Source of the DNA: Candidatus Kuenenia stuttgartensis
GTDB lineage: Bacteria > Planctomycetota > Planctomycetia > Isosphaerales > Isosphaeraceae
Assembly: GCA_945865635.1 (NCBI GenBank)
Contig: CAMBEP010000004.1
Location: 89,703 to 153,702, forward strand
Reading direction: 5' to 3'
DNA length: 64,000 nucleotides
The translations under genes and the position numbers were made by a program. This document shows, in pieces, positions 52,576 to 62,185 of this stretch; positions within the stretch are counted from its first letter, which is position 1, and every line of letters begins with the position of its first letter. The notes beneath the pieces were generated by a model. That model was given only the letters and a program-made list of their open reading frames with translations, did no database searches and had not been told where the DNA came from.

Positions 52576-53349
52576 TTGATCACTCGCAAGCGGCTGGCTG
52601 TAAGACTCAATTCGTCGGAAAATTTAAGACCACAATTGAGAATCATCGCAGATCTCGGAGCCGGATCCGTTGTGCTTGAGGCCATCGGCGAGCTTGCACC
52701 TCGGGAACTGAGCCAGACCGGCAGGCGCGAAATAAGATCACTGCTGAGGTCGGGCGACCTTGAAATCGAGGCCCTCGCCCTGCCCATGCGGCGCAATATT
52801 TCCGATGTTGACCAATGGGAAGACCGCCAGCAACGCCTTCATGCCGCCATGACACTGGCCTATGAGCTGGGGGCCCGCACTGTGATGATCGCGCCGGGGG
52901 TCGCTTCAGCCGATGAAAAATGCGCTGCAATCTATCACGGTCATCTCAAAGAATTGGCAAACCTGGCCGAACACACGGGGCTGCTGCTCGTCTGTGAGTC
53001 AGGCATGGAGTCGGCGGATCGTTTGACAAAAACGCTTCGTGAATTGGCTCATCCAAGCCTGGCCCTGAGCCTGGATCCAGGCCGCCTTGCAACCACGGGC
53101 CAAAACTTGGTCCAGGTCGCCTCTGAGGCCCACGACCTGATCCATCAGGTCTATGCCACTGATCCAGAATTTATGGGGCTTGGAACGGGCTCGCATGGTC
53201 GATCAGTCGATTGGGAATCCGCCATGGATTTGCTTGAAGAGATTGGATACAGGGGCCGCCTCACAATCTGGCCTGACCGATCCATCGACCTTCTCACCGC
53301 AGTTGAGGAAATGGGCCGCCGCTTGAAGGTCACACCAAGATTTGGATGA
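52576..53349 (+). CDS. Sugar-phosphate isomerase/epimerase-like TIM barrel protein
   Basis: Protein of 257 residues starting with TTG, of the xylose isomerase-like (AP endonuclease 2) superfamily. Barrel strands are visible as GAGSVVLEAIGELAPRE, LEIEALALPMRRN, ARTVMIAPGVAS, LLLVCESGMESA, LALSLDPGRLATTG, and GRLTIWPD. The metal-binding Glu, Asp, His and Glu set of true isomerases is only partly visible (Glu in VCESG, Asp in SLDPG), so activity is uncertain. The gene is divergent from pabB and alone on its strand. Confidence 0.72.
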   Translation: MITRKRLAVRLNSSENLRPQLRIIADLGAGSVVLEAIGELAPRELSQTGRREIRSLLRSGDLEIEALALPMRRNISDVDQWEDRQQRLHAAMTLAYELGARTVMIAPGVASADEKCAAIYHGHLKELANLAEHTGLLLVCESGMESADRLTKTLRELAHPSLALSLDPGRLATTGQNLVQVASEAHDLIHQVYATDPEFMGLGTGSHGRSVDWESAMDLLEEIGYRGRLTIWPDRSIDLLTAVEEMGRRLKVTPRFG

Positions 53350-53455
53350 CGAACCCGCCCCAAAAGCTGGGGATCATCATCGCATTTTAATGAATATTTG
53401 CGTCTGCCGGTGAAACGCCCGGATCAGAAACGCCTGGGGCCGTTGAGTCGTTCGG

Positions 53456-54859
53456 TCAAGCCTCGCCAAAATGCTTTAGAACCGAGTTGAAAACCGAGCC
53501 CATGGGCCCTTCGGCGCCTTCAAACGGTTCCGGGCCGGTTCCGATGAAGAAGGGCTGGTCAAGCGGGTCGGCTGACGCAAGGCCGTGGCTGCCCTTGACC
53601 AATGAGGCTTCGAGCGGAATGACATCAAAAAGTGTGCGAAAGCCGAGTTTTTTGCGGATCAATTTTCGGGCCATTTTGAGCATAGGGTATTTCAAGGCAG
53701 GGTCAAAGAAGAGTTCGCAGGCGTCGTAGCCTGGCTTGCGATGGATATCGACGGTTCGGGCATAATCGGGAGCCTCCCGATCGTCGAGCCAGAAAGGGTA
53801 AATGAAATGCGCATCAGGGTCTGAAAGAGCAATGATTTCACCACTTCGCGGGTGATTTAGTCCGATTGATTCACGTTCCTCGCCGATCATGACCTTGGCC
53901 ACACCATCTATTTGTGCCACCCGATCCGCCACGGCGCTCAAAACTGAGCGATCACGCACCACAATATGGGCCAATTGGTGATCAACAACAGCAAATGCCT
54001 GACTGTCAAGCGGGTTAAAGACCTCTCCAAATGGCCCGCTGCGTGCATTGAGCCATCCGGCCCGGCGCAGTTCGCGATTGATGGCCACGGGCCGGGAAAC
54101 ATCGCAATGGCCATATTCGCTCACGACCCAAACATCTGCACCAACACGCTTTGCAGCCTCAAGCACAGGCGTGGTTGCCGTGTCCAGCTCAAGTACAAGT
54201 TTGGCCATGTCGCATCCCGACGGCCCATGTCTCTGGGGTTCGTAATCCAGGTGGGGCAGGTAGGCCAGAGTCAGGTCGGGGAGTTGTTCGCCGAGCACCT
54301 GCGAGGTCGCCATGCTGATCCAGGTGGTTGCTGGAAGGCCTGCCTTCGGGCCCCAGAAATTGTGGAACGGGAAGGGGCCAAGAATGGCTTCGAGATTTTC
54401 CGTCAGCCCGTCGGGCGATCCGAGAATGCCAAAGGCCTTGTTCCCATCCGCTGCATAATGTGGCTTGGGTGTGACACTATAAGCGACATCCGCCCCTTGG
54501 TTGAACCACCAGAAGAGTTTTGCTGCTCGAAAATTTTGGCCTCGCGATTGAAATCGCTCTTTGAGTACATCATAAAATGTGGGTGCCTGGATAAGGTTGC
54601 GAGACTGCTGCCAAAATCGCACTTCGCCAGTGTCGCGATGGAACCAGCCATTGCCGACCACTCCATGTTCCTGTGGCAATTTGCCCGTGAGCATGGTGGC
54701 CTGGGCTGTGCAGGTCACGGCTGGAATCACTTCCTCCAGGCCCTTTACCCAGCCCGCTTTCGCCAGGGCGCTGAGTCGAGGGGCGTGGGCCAGAAGGCGT
54801 CGGCTCATTCCAACCGCATTCAGGATGACCAGCGGGCGATGTGCAGGTGAAGTTGTCAT
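53456..54859 (-). CDS. Alkaline phosphatase/NPP-superfamily phosphodiesterase-like protein
   Basis: Protein of 467 residues of the alkaline phosphatase superfamily. The nucleophile Thr is in PAVTCTAQATMLTGKLPQEH, followed by GVVGNGWFHRDTGEVRFWQQ. Metal ligands appear as LPHLDYEPQRHG and VSEYGHCDVSRP. The first ligand Asp, which normally lies in a VxxDG turn at the N terminus, is replaced in LVILNAVGMSRR. This sub-family may bind one metal differently. ATG 54859 starts just before the first strand; the longer frame to 55132 lies opposite the next gene. Substrate unknown. Its start codon abuts the DUF309 start. Confidence 0.82.
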   Translation of the reverse strand: MTTSPAHRPLVILNAVGMSRRLLAHAPRLSALAKAGWVKGLEEVIPAVTCTAQATMLTGKLPQEHGVVGNGWFHRDTGEVRFWQQSRNLIQAPTFYDVLKERFQSRGQNFRAAKLFWWFNQGADVAYSVTPKPHYAADGNKAFGILGSPDGLTENLEAILGPFPFHNFWGPKAGLPATTWISMATSQVLGEQLPDLTLAYLPHLDYEPQRHGPSGCDMAKLVLELDTATTPVLEAAKRVGADVWVVSEYGHCDVSRPVAINRELRRAGWLNARSGPFGEVFNPLDSQAFAVVDHQLAHIVVRDRSVLSAVADRVAQIDGVAKVMIGEERESIGLNHPRSGEIIALSDPDAHFIYPFWLDDREAPDYARTVDIHRKPGYDACELFFDPALKYPMLKMARKLIRKKLGFRTLFDVIPLEASLVKGSHGLASADPLDQPFFIGTGPEPFEGAEGPMGSVFNSVLKHFGEA

Positions 54860-55450
54860 ATGTGGCTTGAAAGTCTGTTTCTCAAGAGATTTTCCGAAGG
54901 AGCAAAACGACCTGTGTCGAGACCATTCCCACCATACTCTTATGTGCCAGGCGCTGGCTGGCCTCATCCGAAGTCGAACCCCAATGGGCACTCCTATCAT
55001 ATCATCGAAACGAAGCCTTTGCCCATCGCACCCGACTCTTACTGGGATAGCCAGGAATATCGGCACGCCATTGCGCTTTTCAATGCCGGTTTTTATTGGG
55101 AGGCCCACGAGGTCTGGGAAGGCCTTTGGCATGCCGCCGGCCGAACTGGAACGGTCGCCAGTTTTTTAAAGGCGCTTATCAAGATCGCGGCGGCGGCGGT
55201 GAAGTTGCGTGAGTGTGTTGAAGCAGGCGCTCTGACTCATGCCAGTCGGGCCCGATTGTTGCTCGAAAGTTTACGGCAGGAAACCGGTCCCGATTTTCTG
55301 GGGCAGAACCTGGAGGATTTGATCCTCTGGTGCAATGAGATTCAGGCGGGGCAGTTCAGGCAGGATCAAGCCTCGAGAAGCTTAGCTGTTGTCGTTGTTT
55401 ATGATCGAAATCTCAAGAGCGGTCCGGAGCGGGCACCTGTTGAGGCGTGA
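54860..55450 (+). CDS. DUF309 domain protein
   Basis: Protein of 196 residues. The DUF309 helical motif is ALFNAGFYWEAHEVWEGLWH (residues about 76-95) followed by FLKALIKIAAAAVKLRE. The N-terminal third (PPYSYVPGAGWPHPKSNPNG) is Pro-rich. Function is unknown in all organisms. AGGTGA lies nine bases before ATG 54860, inside the start of the opposite gene; this supports the start despite zero spacing between the two divergent genes. Confidence 0.8.
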   Translation: MWLESLFLKRFSEGAKRPVSRPFPPYSYVPGAGWPHPKSNPNGHSYHIIETKPLPIAPDSYWDSQEYRHAIALFNAGFYWEAHEVWEGLWHAAGRTGTVASFLKALIKIAAAAVKLRECVEAGALTHASRARLLLESLRQETGPDFLGQNLEDLILWCNEIQAGQFRQDQASRSLAVVVVYDRNLKSGPERAPVEA

Positions 55451-55627
55451 TGTGTCGTGCAACGAGCGATTCGCAATCAAAAACGATGACGGATTGGATG
55501 GCAATTGATTCAATTTGGAAACTTTATTTGGTAAATGGTATGCAGGTTCTTATAATTCTTACAAGCTCTGTTCGACCCGATCCACGAGACGGTGAAAACC
55601 TCCTACCTTTCCAGCAGGCCTTCTAAA

Positions 55628-56074
55628 ATGATTGTTGCCAGCAAGCTCCAACGAAGCCTGGTTGAGGCCACTCATGATGAAGTGGAACTTCATAAATGGA
55701 TTGAGAGCGAAAAGGCTGGCCGAGATTTGGGCGAAAAGGCCATTCACGACTGGCTGGCCCATTACTGGGACAGATTTTTACGACAAAGATGGGTCGAACA
55801 TCTTCAGGGCCAGGTCTTCTGGCACGAACTCGACCACACGGATTTCGGGCTCTTCCAACGAGGCTTCAACGGTAATCCATTGGCCGATAAAATTATCGGT
55901 CTCTATAAAGCCGGTGGCAAGAATGGCGAGAATTTGGGAATCGTGCAGCGGGCCCGTCGCGAAGACTGGCCGATTGAAGAAGTTTTTCAGATTCTCGAAA
56001 CTTTGGACATCAACAGTCGTCGCCTGGTCTGTCAGGTGGAAGAGCGGCTGATTATTGCAAACTCTTATTTCTAA
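55628..56074 (+). CDS. Hypothetical protein
   Basis: Not recognised. ATG 55628 gives 148 residues; ATG-like codons at 55592 would add 12. The protein is charged and helical with many aromatic residues (HKWIESEKAGRDLGEKAIHD, WLAHYWDRFLRQRWVEHLQG, QVFWHELDHTDFGLF). HDWLAHYWDRFLRQRWVEH suggests a DNA- or protein-binding helix pair, but this is only an impression. No signal peptide. It converges with the leucyl aminopeptidase gene 62 bases away. Confidence 0.6.
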   Translation: MIVASKLQRSLVEATHDEVELHKWIESEKAGRDLGEKAIHDWLAHYWDRFLRQRWVEHLQGQVFWHELDHTDFGLFQRGFNGNPLADKIIGLYKAGGKNGENLGIVQRARREDWPIEEVFQILETLDINSRRLVCQVEERLIIANSYF

Positions 56075-56136
56075 GAGGCGACTCGCGCTCGCCAATCGCC
56101 TCTTGAATCCACTTTTGGCAATGCTCAATTTTTCCG

Positions 56137-57621
56137 TCAGACTGCTTTATGGGTCAGCCAGTCGACGAGTGTGGCCACATAGCAGCCTGTGCCGCCCGCA
56201 TCGCGGGTCGCGCTTTCGCCATCAGACCAGCTTGGTCCGGCAATGTCCAGATGTGTCCATTTGCAGTCGCCCACAAAGTGCTGGAGAAATTTGGCGGCCG
56301 TAATGGCTCCGCCCCATCTGGAACCGACATTTTTCAGGTCAGAGACTGTGCTCTTGAGCTGATCCTTGAAGTCGTCGTCAATCGGCATGCGCCAGATTCG
56401 CTCGCCAACGTGGACTGAGGCTGAAGCAAGATCGCTCGCCATTTGGTCGTCGTTGCTGAAAAGGCCTGCAATGCGGCTGCCCAAGGCCACCACGCATGCC
56501 CCAGTGAGGGTGGCGAGGTCGACAATCGCAGCCGGCTTCTGTTCGGCGGCATAAGCCAGGGCATCAGCCAGAATCAGGCGGCCTTCGGCATCGGTATTGA
56601 GGATTTCCACAGTGGTGCCGTCGCGCATTGTCAGAACATCGCCAAGCTTGACGGCCAGCCCGCCCGTCATGTTTTCTGTGATGGGCAAATACGCCACTAC
56701 ATTGACCCGTACCTTGGATTCGGCCAACCGTGAGATCACAGAGAGGGAGACCGCTGCGCCTGTCATGTCGTTTTTCATGTCTTCCATCGAAGCCGACGGT
56801 TTTAGCGACAGTCCGCCAGAATCAAACGTAACCCCTTTTCCTACAATGGCATAGTGGTCGGGCGAATCGGCGCCGGCACCGTTGTATCTCAGAATCACAA
56901 ATCGTGGAGGCCGAGCCGATCCGGCGGCCACTCCCAGAAGGCCCCCAAACCGTTCGTCGCGAATTCTTTGCTCATCCCAGACTTCCACCTCGCAGCCTGC
57001 CGATGCCCCAATGATCGCCGCTTTTTCGGCCAGCCGTTCCGGGCATTTTTCATCAGGTGTCGTGTTGCCCAGGTCGCGGGCCAGATTCACACTATGGCCT
57101 ACACCCACGGCAAGTTGGAATTGAGCTTCGTCAAGTTTGCTGGAGTGGTTGAGAAAGGAGAGCTTTTCAAATGGGTGGCGATTCGCCTCTTTTTTTCTGA
57201 GGCCAGGCCCCTTGGTGCCAACAATCCAGCCACGAATCTGGGCAGCCTCTTCGGTATCAGCCAAAACCACCGTAACAGATCGGCCCGGCTTCGATGCCAG
57301 TGTTTTTGAGGCCGATGTCGCGGCTTCAAAAGCCTTCAGGGGGGAATATTTTGCAGACTCCCCAAGCCCATAAAAAAGCAGGGCCGGCAGGTTGGCTGCT
57401 GAGGGCGGGTAAACGGCAAGCGACTCGCCCACGCCGGTCGGAGCCTCGCCCGATGGCGGCAAATAGTCCGCCAGGCCATTCAGGCCCGGCACACGGGCCA
57501 GTAATTCCCCGACTTGCTCCATCTCTTTGTGTAAGCCAATGGCCAGCCATTGATTACGCTTTTCAGTAGCCGCATTGGAATCGGGCTGGTAAGACCAGTT
57601 TGAGAGTCGTTGGATGTGCAT
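56137..57621 (-). CDS. pepA: Leucyl aminopeptidase (M17)
   Basis: A cytoplasmic M17 metallo-aminopeptidase of 494 residues that removes N-terminal residues, especially Leu, from peptides. The metal and catalytic motifs are VGKGVTFDSGGLSLKPSASM (Lys and Asp), DMKNDMTGAAV (Asp), and the family signature NTDAEGRLILADAL (Asp, Glu, Arg). DLGNTTPDEKCPERLAEKA marks the domain boundary. The N-terminal third is variable, as usual. GGCGGA lies about nine bases before the ATG. The gene stands alone on its strand. Confidence 0.92.
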   Translation of the reverse strand: MHIQRLSNWSYQPDSNAATEKRNQWLAIGLHKEMEQVGELLARVPGLNGLADYLPPSGEAPTGVGESLAVYPPSAANLPALLFYGLGESAKYSPLKAFEAATSASKTLASKPGRSVTVVLADTEEAAQIRGWIVGTKGPGLRKKEANRHPFEKLSFLNHSSKLDEAQFQLAVGVGHSVNLARDLGNTTPDEKCPERLAEKAAIIGASAGCEVEVWDEQRIRDERFGGLLGVAAGSARPPRFVILRYNGAGADSPDHYAIVGKGVTFDSGGLSLKPSASMEDMKNDMTGAAVSLSVISRLAESKVRVNVVAYLPITENMTGGLAVKLGDVLTMRDGTTVEILNTDAEGRLILADALAYAAEQKPAAIVDLATLTGACVVALGSRIAGLFSNDDQMASDLASASVHVGERIWRMPIDDDFKDQLKSTVSDLKNVGSRWGGAITAAKFLQHFVGDCKWTHLDIAGPSWSDGESATRDAGGTGCYVATLVDWLTHKAV

Positions 57622-57891
57622 TTCGTCGTTATCCGCCTTATTTTTGGATGAGGTCTAAAAGGGTTGGGGTGGTGTTTGACTGCCCATCGTACCAGTGCCA
57701 AATATGCCAGAAGGGTTTGGGCTGCGCCAAGTGATTTTAAGAAATCTGGTCTTGTCGAGTTTCGCTGTTCTGATATTTTGAAGACTCATACAGGGGGATG
57801 GCGTGATTTTGTGATCGGGCTTTGGCATGGAGCCTGCCTTTTGGATTCGCACGCGAAAATTCCTCTCCTCAGGCATGGATGCCGCAAAGAT

Positions 57892-58392
57892 ATGAGAAAC
57901 ATTCGCCTTTCTCACAAACGAATTCTCTGTGCAATGGCGTGGGTCGTCTTGGCCATTGCCAATTCCGGTTGTGTCGAACGCCGTTATACTATTCGGTCAA
58001 ACCCGCCAGGGGCACTCGTTTATGTCAATGGCGAAGAGATCGGGACAACCCCCGTTTCACGCAGCTTTACCTATTATGGCGATCGCGAGATCACTTTGAT
58101 TCAAGATGGTTTTGAAACCCAGCGCCTGAAAAAACCGCTTAAGGCACCTTGGTGGGACAATCTTTTCACTGAGTTTTTCTCAGAAAATCTGATTCCCTGG
58201 ACATTGCGGGATGAACGCGAAATGGCGTTCGACATGCAGCCCGTCCAAAACTTGCCTGTGGGCGATCTGATGGGTCGGGCCGAAGGCCTGAGGGCTGAAG
58301 GCAAAGCTGGCACTCCCGCCGCCCTGACAGAGCCCCGTCGCTGGTTTCGATGGTTTCGCGAGCCTTCGCCCACTGTTGAGCCCGTTCGATAA
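57892..58392 (+). CDS. PEGA-domain lipoprotein
   Basis: Protein of 166 residues from ATG 57892. A lipoprotein leader (ILCAMAWVVLAIANSGC, lipobox ANSGC) is followed by a PEGA-like beta-strand domain (RYTIRSNPPGALVYVNGEEI, GTTPVSRSFTYYGDREITLI). The rest is basic and Trp-rich (APWWDNLFTEFFSENLIPWT) and ends in an Arg-rich tail. PEGA domains are thought to bind envelope or surface layers. The open frame extends upstream to 57664 but without a leader, so the later start is preferred. It lies 39 bases before the amidohydrolase gene. Confidence 0.8.
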   Translation: MRNIRLSHKRILCAMAWVVLAIANSGCVERRYTIRSNPPGALVYVNGEEIGTTPVSRSFTYYGDREITLIQDGFETQRLKKPLKAPWWDNLFTEFFSENLIPWTLRDEREMAFDMQPVQNLPVGDLMGRAEGLRAEGKAGTPAALTEPRRWFRWFREPSPTVEPVR

Positions 58393-58431
58393 ACCCTTTA
58401 TGCCTTCCTGTTGCCTGACGGACCGAAATTC

Positions 58432-59280
58432 ATGAAAATCCTTGCCGCCGCAGTGCAAATGCAGTCCACTTTAGGGCGGCCGGTATCGAATCTTGAACAG
58501 GCTGACTTTTATTTAAAAACCGCGAAAGACCAAGGGGCCGAACTCGTCGTCCTGCCCGAACTTTTTTGCTGCGGATACGGCTTCGGCACACCGTATTCCA
58601 CCTTGGCGGGTGGTACAAACGACCAAGTCATCTCGCATCTCTCCGAGCGATCCAGGCATTGGAAGATCGGGATCGCGGCCGGTGTCGCGCTCTGGCATGC
58701 CGGCGAAATCTACAATGCCATCACATTTTGTCTGCCAGACGGCCGCATTCATTATTACTCAAAACGCAATCTGGTCTTCTGGGAGCCATTCATCTTTCGG
58801 AAAGGGCGCCGGGCATCGATTGTGGAAACGCCCTGGGGCCGTGTCGGGCTGGCGATCTGTGCAGATATGATCTATAAGTACGTCTGGCACGATTACAGAG
58901 GCCAGATCGACCTTGCCATTGTTTCCTCTGCGTGGCCTGAATTTGCATGCAGCCGTCGTGGTCGCCCGGATTGGCTCTTGGGCCGACTTGGGCCCTTGTG
59001 CCGCGAATTGCCGGCCCGAATCGCCGAAGATCTCGATGTTCCCGTGATTTTCAGCAATCAGTGTGGCCTGACACGCACCCGAGTGCCTCTTATGAATACC
59101 TGGCTGGAAGACCGGTTCGCCGGTGGATCAACCATCGTTGACCATCGTGCTGAGACCCTCTCCCAAGCCGACCTCGAACCAGCCCTGGTCGTTGGTGAAA
59201 TCCACCTGCGAAATCAAAACATTCTGAAAATGAGTAGGACGCCATGCCCTTCTACCTCCCTCTTGGGCCTCACGGCCTGA
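58432..59280 (+). CDS. Carbon-nitrogen hydrolase (nitrilase superfamily)
   Basis: Protein of 282 residues with the nitrilase fold. The catalytic Glu is in LVVLPELFCCGYGFG, the Lys in YYSKRNLVFWEP and the Cys in GLAICADMIYKYVW. The AICAD motif and length fit amidases of the N-carbamoyl or omega-amidase group, but substrate cannot be told. ATG 58432 gives MKILAAAVQMQSTLG, the normal family start. It may be co-transcribed with the lipoprotein gene upstream. Confidence 0.87.
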   Translation: MKILAAAVQMQSTLGRPVSNLEQADFYLKTAKDQGAELVVLPELFCCGYGFGTPYSTLAGGTNDQVISHLSERSRHWKIGIAAGVALWHAGEIYNAITFCLPDGRIHYYSKRNLVFWEPFIFRKGRRASIVETPWGRVGLAICADMIYKYVWHDYRGQIDLAIVSSAWPEFACSRRGRPDWLLGRLGPLCRELPARIAEDLDVPVIFSNQCGLTRTRVPLMNTWLEDRFAGGSTIVDHRAETLSQADLEPALVVGEIHLRNQNILKMSRTPCPSTSLLGLTA

Positions 59281-59573
59281 TCATTGCCATAGGTGCGGTT
59301 TTGCACTCGCGTCTGGGCCGTTCCATTTACCGTCGAAAGAATCGTCAAAAATTACGTTCAAGGCCGGATTCTCCCGCCCATGGTGGCAAACAGTGGAAGA
59401 TTGACGCGCCGGAAAACTTGACGCCATCGTCATTATTTGTACAAATCATTAGACATGACAAGAATTTACACACCTCTGAACAGGTTCCAACCGAACACTT
59501 TCAAGAATAACCGACTTGCCCCGACCTTGTGTTGCTCTACAAACGTCAACGATCAAGAACGAGACATTTGCCC

Positions 59574-61592
59574 ATGTGTGGGATTGCTGGCGCCCTGGAT
59601 CTGAATGGTCATCGCGAATTTCCTCGCGAAATTCTGGCCAGAATGACCGAAGCGATTGCCCATCGCGGCCCTGATGATGAATCCTTTCACTTCGAGCCAG
59701 GCCTGGCCATGGGGGCCCGACGGCTCTCAATTGTCGACCTCTCAGGCGGACGCCAGCCCCTCTGCAATGAAAATGGCCAGATTTGGGTCGCATTCAATGG
59801 CGAACTTTTCGACTATCCCGAACTTCAGCGCGATCTCCAGGCACGAGGCCATTCGCTTCATACCAAGTGCGACACCGAATGCTGGGTCCACCTCTATGAA
59901 GACTATGGCTCTGCCATGTTTGATCACACCAAGGGCCAGTATGCCGTAAGCCTCTGGGACAGGCCTGGCAATACTCTGATCCTGGGCCGCGACCGCGCCG
60001 GCATCGTGCCTCTTTACTATACGGAAGTGGACGGCTGGCTGCTCTGGGGATCAGAAATCAAAGCCCTTCTGCGAAGCGGCATGGTCTCGGCCCGAATGGA
60101 CCCCAAGGGCATTGACCACCTCTTCTCATTTTTCTGTGCTGGCACCACCCGCACATTCTTTGAAGGCATAAAGTCGCTTCCGCCCGGGCACTTTCTCAAG
60201 GCCACCAATGGCCGTGTCTCCATCCATCGGTACTGGGATCTGAACTTCCCGGATGCTGGCCAGGAACGCTATGCCGCTGATCCCCAAATTTTGATCGACG
60301 AGCTTGAGGACAAGCTCCAGAGGGCCGTCACCAAGCGCCTCCGTGGCGATGTGCCAGTGGTCAGCTATCTCAGCGGTGGTTTGGATTCCACAGTCGTTCT
60401 CGGCCTGACCAAGCATGTTCGCGGCAAGGCTGTACCCTCGTTCACAATCGGCTTCGACAAGGCCGGGCCTGATGAACGCGCCGCCGCCACGGAAAGTGCC
60501 GAGGCTCTCGGTTCAAAACTCACCACCCTGACACTCAATCGAAACGATCTTGCGGATGCCTTCCCTGAGCTCGTCGTCGCAGCCGAAGGCCCTGTGCTGG
60601 ATACGAGCTGCGCTGCACTCATGCAGCTCGCAAAATCCGTGCATGGCCAAGGCTATAAAGTGACCCTGACTGGCGAGGGAGCCGACGAAGCCCTGGCCGG
60701 CTATGTCTGGTTCCGAACCCAAAAGCTTCGCGATTCCGTCAATGGCATGTTCGGCGGGCAGTCGCTTACCAACCTCCTGCGATGGACGGCCCTGAAAGCC
60801 ATCGGAGGACCTTCCGCCTCGACCGCGGGACAATACATGAGACCTGGAATTCGCCCTGCCCAGCAGGATCTCTACGAATTCATCCGGCTCTGTCGGCCGT
60901 CCATCTTCTCAAGCGGCCTTCAGGAAGAACTCGCCGGCCATTCGGCCTATCAGGATCTTGACTACGACCACCCGAACCTCTCAAAATGGCACCCCCTCAA
61001 CCAGTCGCTTTATCTCGGCTATAAGGCCATGCTGGCAGGGCTTTTGATGATCCCCAAAGGCGATCGTATCGCCATGCACAGTTCGATCGAGGCACGCTAT
61101 CCGTTCCTTGATGAAGACGTGATCGAATTCTGTTCGTCCATCGCCCCGGAATACAAAATTCGCGGCAAAACCGAGAAATGGATCCTCCGCCAGGTTGCCG
61201 CCAAGACTTTGCCCCCAGCCTTGGCCAACCGGCCCAAGACCATGTTCAGAGCCTCCCTTTCAAAAACATTCCTGGGCGAAGGCCACCCAGCCTGGGTCGA
61301 TCAGCTCCTGTCGCCTGAATCGCTCCGAAAGACGGGTTATTTCAATCCAGAGACGATCGCCATGGAGGTTCGCAAGCAGACGAACTTCCCACGCATCACT
61401 CCCAAGCGGTTTGTCTACGATGTTGCCCTGACCTGTGTCGTCACCACCCAGCTCTTCCACCACCTCTACTTTGGCGGAGGCCTCTGCGACCTGCCGCAAT
61501 GGGACGACCCACGATTCGCCGGCAACACAAAGCCATCGGATCATTACCAGAAACGCGAATCGTCAGACGTGGTCGAGATTTTTGACCGATGA
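59574..61592 (+). CDS. asnB: Asparagine synthetase B, glutamine-hydrolysing
   Basis: Protein of 672 residues that makes asparagine or an amidated product from aspartate, glutamine and ATP. ATG 59574 puts Cys2 directly after Met (MCGIAGALDLNGH), the nucleophile of the class II glutaminase domain, with IAHRGPDDESFH and VAFNGELFDYPEL. The synthetase domain has the pyrophosphate loop SYLSGGLDSTVVLGL, LTGEGADEALAGYVWF and SSIEARYPFLDEDVIEFCSS. Longer than the E. coli enzyme (554), as in many AsnB paralogues that amidate cell-envelope sugars, so asparagine itself is not certain. It overlaps dtd as ATGA. Confidence 0.9.
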   Translation: MCGIAGALDLNGHREFPREILARMTEAIAHRGPDDESFHFEPGLAMGARRLSIVDLSGGRQPLCNENGQIWVAFNGELFDYPELQRDLQARGHSLHTKCDTECWVHLYEDYGSAMFDHTKGQYAVSLWDRPGNTLILGRDRAGIVPLYYTEVDGWLLWGSEIKALLRSGMVSARMDPKGIDHLFSFFCAGTTRTFFEGIKSLPPGHFLKATNGRVSIHRYWDLNFPDAGQERYAADPQILIDELEDKLQRAVTKRLRGDVPVVSYLSGGLDSTVVLGLTKHVRGKAVPSFTIGFDKAGPDERAAATESAEALGSKLTTLTLNRNDLADAFPELVVAAEGPVLDTSCAALMQLAKSVHGQGYKVTLTGEGADEALAGYVWFRTQKLRDSVNGMFGGQSLTNLLRWTALKAIGGPSASTAGQYMRPGIRPAQQDLYEFIRLCRPSIFSSGLQEELAGHSAYQDLDYDHPNLSKWHPLNQSLYLGYKAMLAGLLMIPKGDRIAMHSSIEARYPFLDEDVIEFCSSIAPEYKIRGKTEKWILRQVAAKTLPPALANRPKTMFRASLSKTFLGEGHPAWVDQLLSPESLRKTGYFNPETIAMEVRKQTNFPRITPKRFVYDVALTCVVTTQLFHHLYFGGGLCDLPQWDDPRFAGNTKPSDHYQKRESSDVVEIFDR

Positions 61593-62056
61593 TCGCCCTT
61601 CTACAGCGCGTTGCACACGCCAAGGTGACTGTTGATACCAATATCACTGGTCAAATCCGCCTTGGCTGGCTGGTTCTGCTCGGCGTGGGTAAGGGCGATT
61701 CCGAAGATCAGGCACGCTGGCTCGCTGACCGGGTTGTCGGCTTGCGGGCTTTTGCCGATGAAAACGGCAAAATGAACCTGGCTGTTAAAGATGTCTCTGG
61801 ATCAGTTCTGGTCGTGAGCCAGTTCACACTCATGGCCGACTGCCAAAGCGGCCGCCGCCCAAGTTTTACCAATGCGGCACCACCCGATGAAGCCAACAGG
61901 CTTTACGAATTTTTTGTCGATCAGATTCGCCAGCTTCAGGTGCCCGTCCAGACCGGCAAGTTTGGGGCCATGATGGCGGTGGAACTGCTCAATGACGGGC
62001 CCGTCACCTTCTGGCTCGACAGTACTCAAAACAAAGCGTTTGCCCAAAAAAGTTGA
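61589..62056 (+). CDS. dtd: D-aminoacyl-tRNA deacylase
   Basis: Protein of 155 residues that hydrolyses D-amino acids from mischarged tRNA in the cytoplasm. Motifs are MIALLQRVAHAKVTVD at the N terminus, VVSQFTLMADCQSGRRPSFT (catalytic Thr region) and the cis-proline loop NDGPVTFWLDS. Length and motifs fit DTD1. Its start overlaps the asnB stop by four bases, so it is translated with asnB. An inverted repeat covers its stop codon. Confidence 0.95.
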   Translation: MIALLQRVAHAKVTVDTNITGQIRLGWLVLLGVGKGDSEDQARWLADRVVGLRAFADENGKMNLAVKDVSGSVLVVSQFTLMADCQSGRRPSFTNAAPPDEANRLYEFFVDQIRQLQVPVQTGKFGAMMAVELLNDGPVTFWLDSTQNKAFAQKS

Positions 62057-62065
62057 CGGGCAAAC
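62038..62065 (+). terminator. Inverted repeat at the end of dtd, possible terminator
   Basis: GTTTGCCC and GGGCAAAC form a perfect eight-base stem with a 12-base loop that includes the dtd stop codon. No T run follows, so termination is uncertain; it may instead stabilise the mRNA end. Confidence 0.35.
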
Positions 62066-62185
62066 CATTCTCCGTAACAATGTTCTCTATCTTTGAGCAC
62101 AAATCTGCCAGTGGTTTGTCCAAAAAAACAATCTGCGCAACAGCAAGCCTCCATAAACACTTAAAATCAGGGATATCTGACTCGA

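Noticed and set aside
53966..54850. 294-residue plus-strand frame
   Set aside because: It lies opposite the phosphodiesterase-like gene, which has clear motifs.
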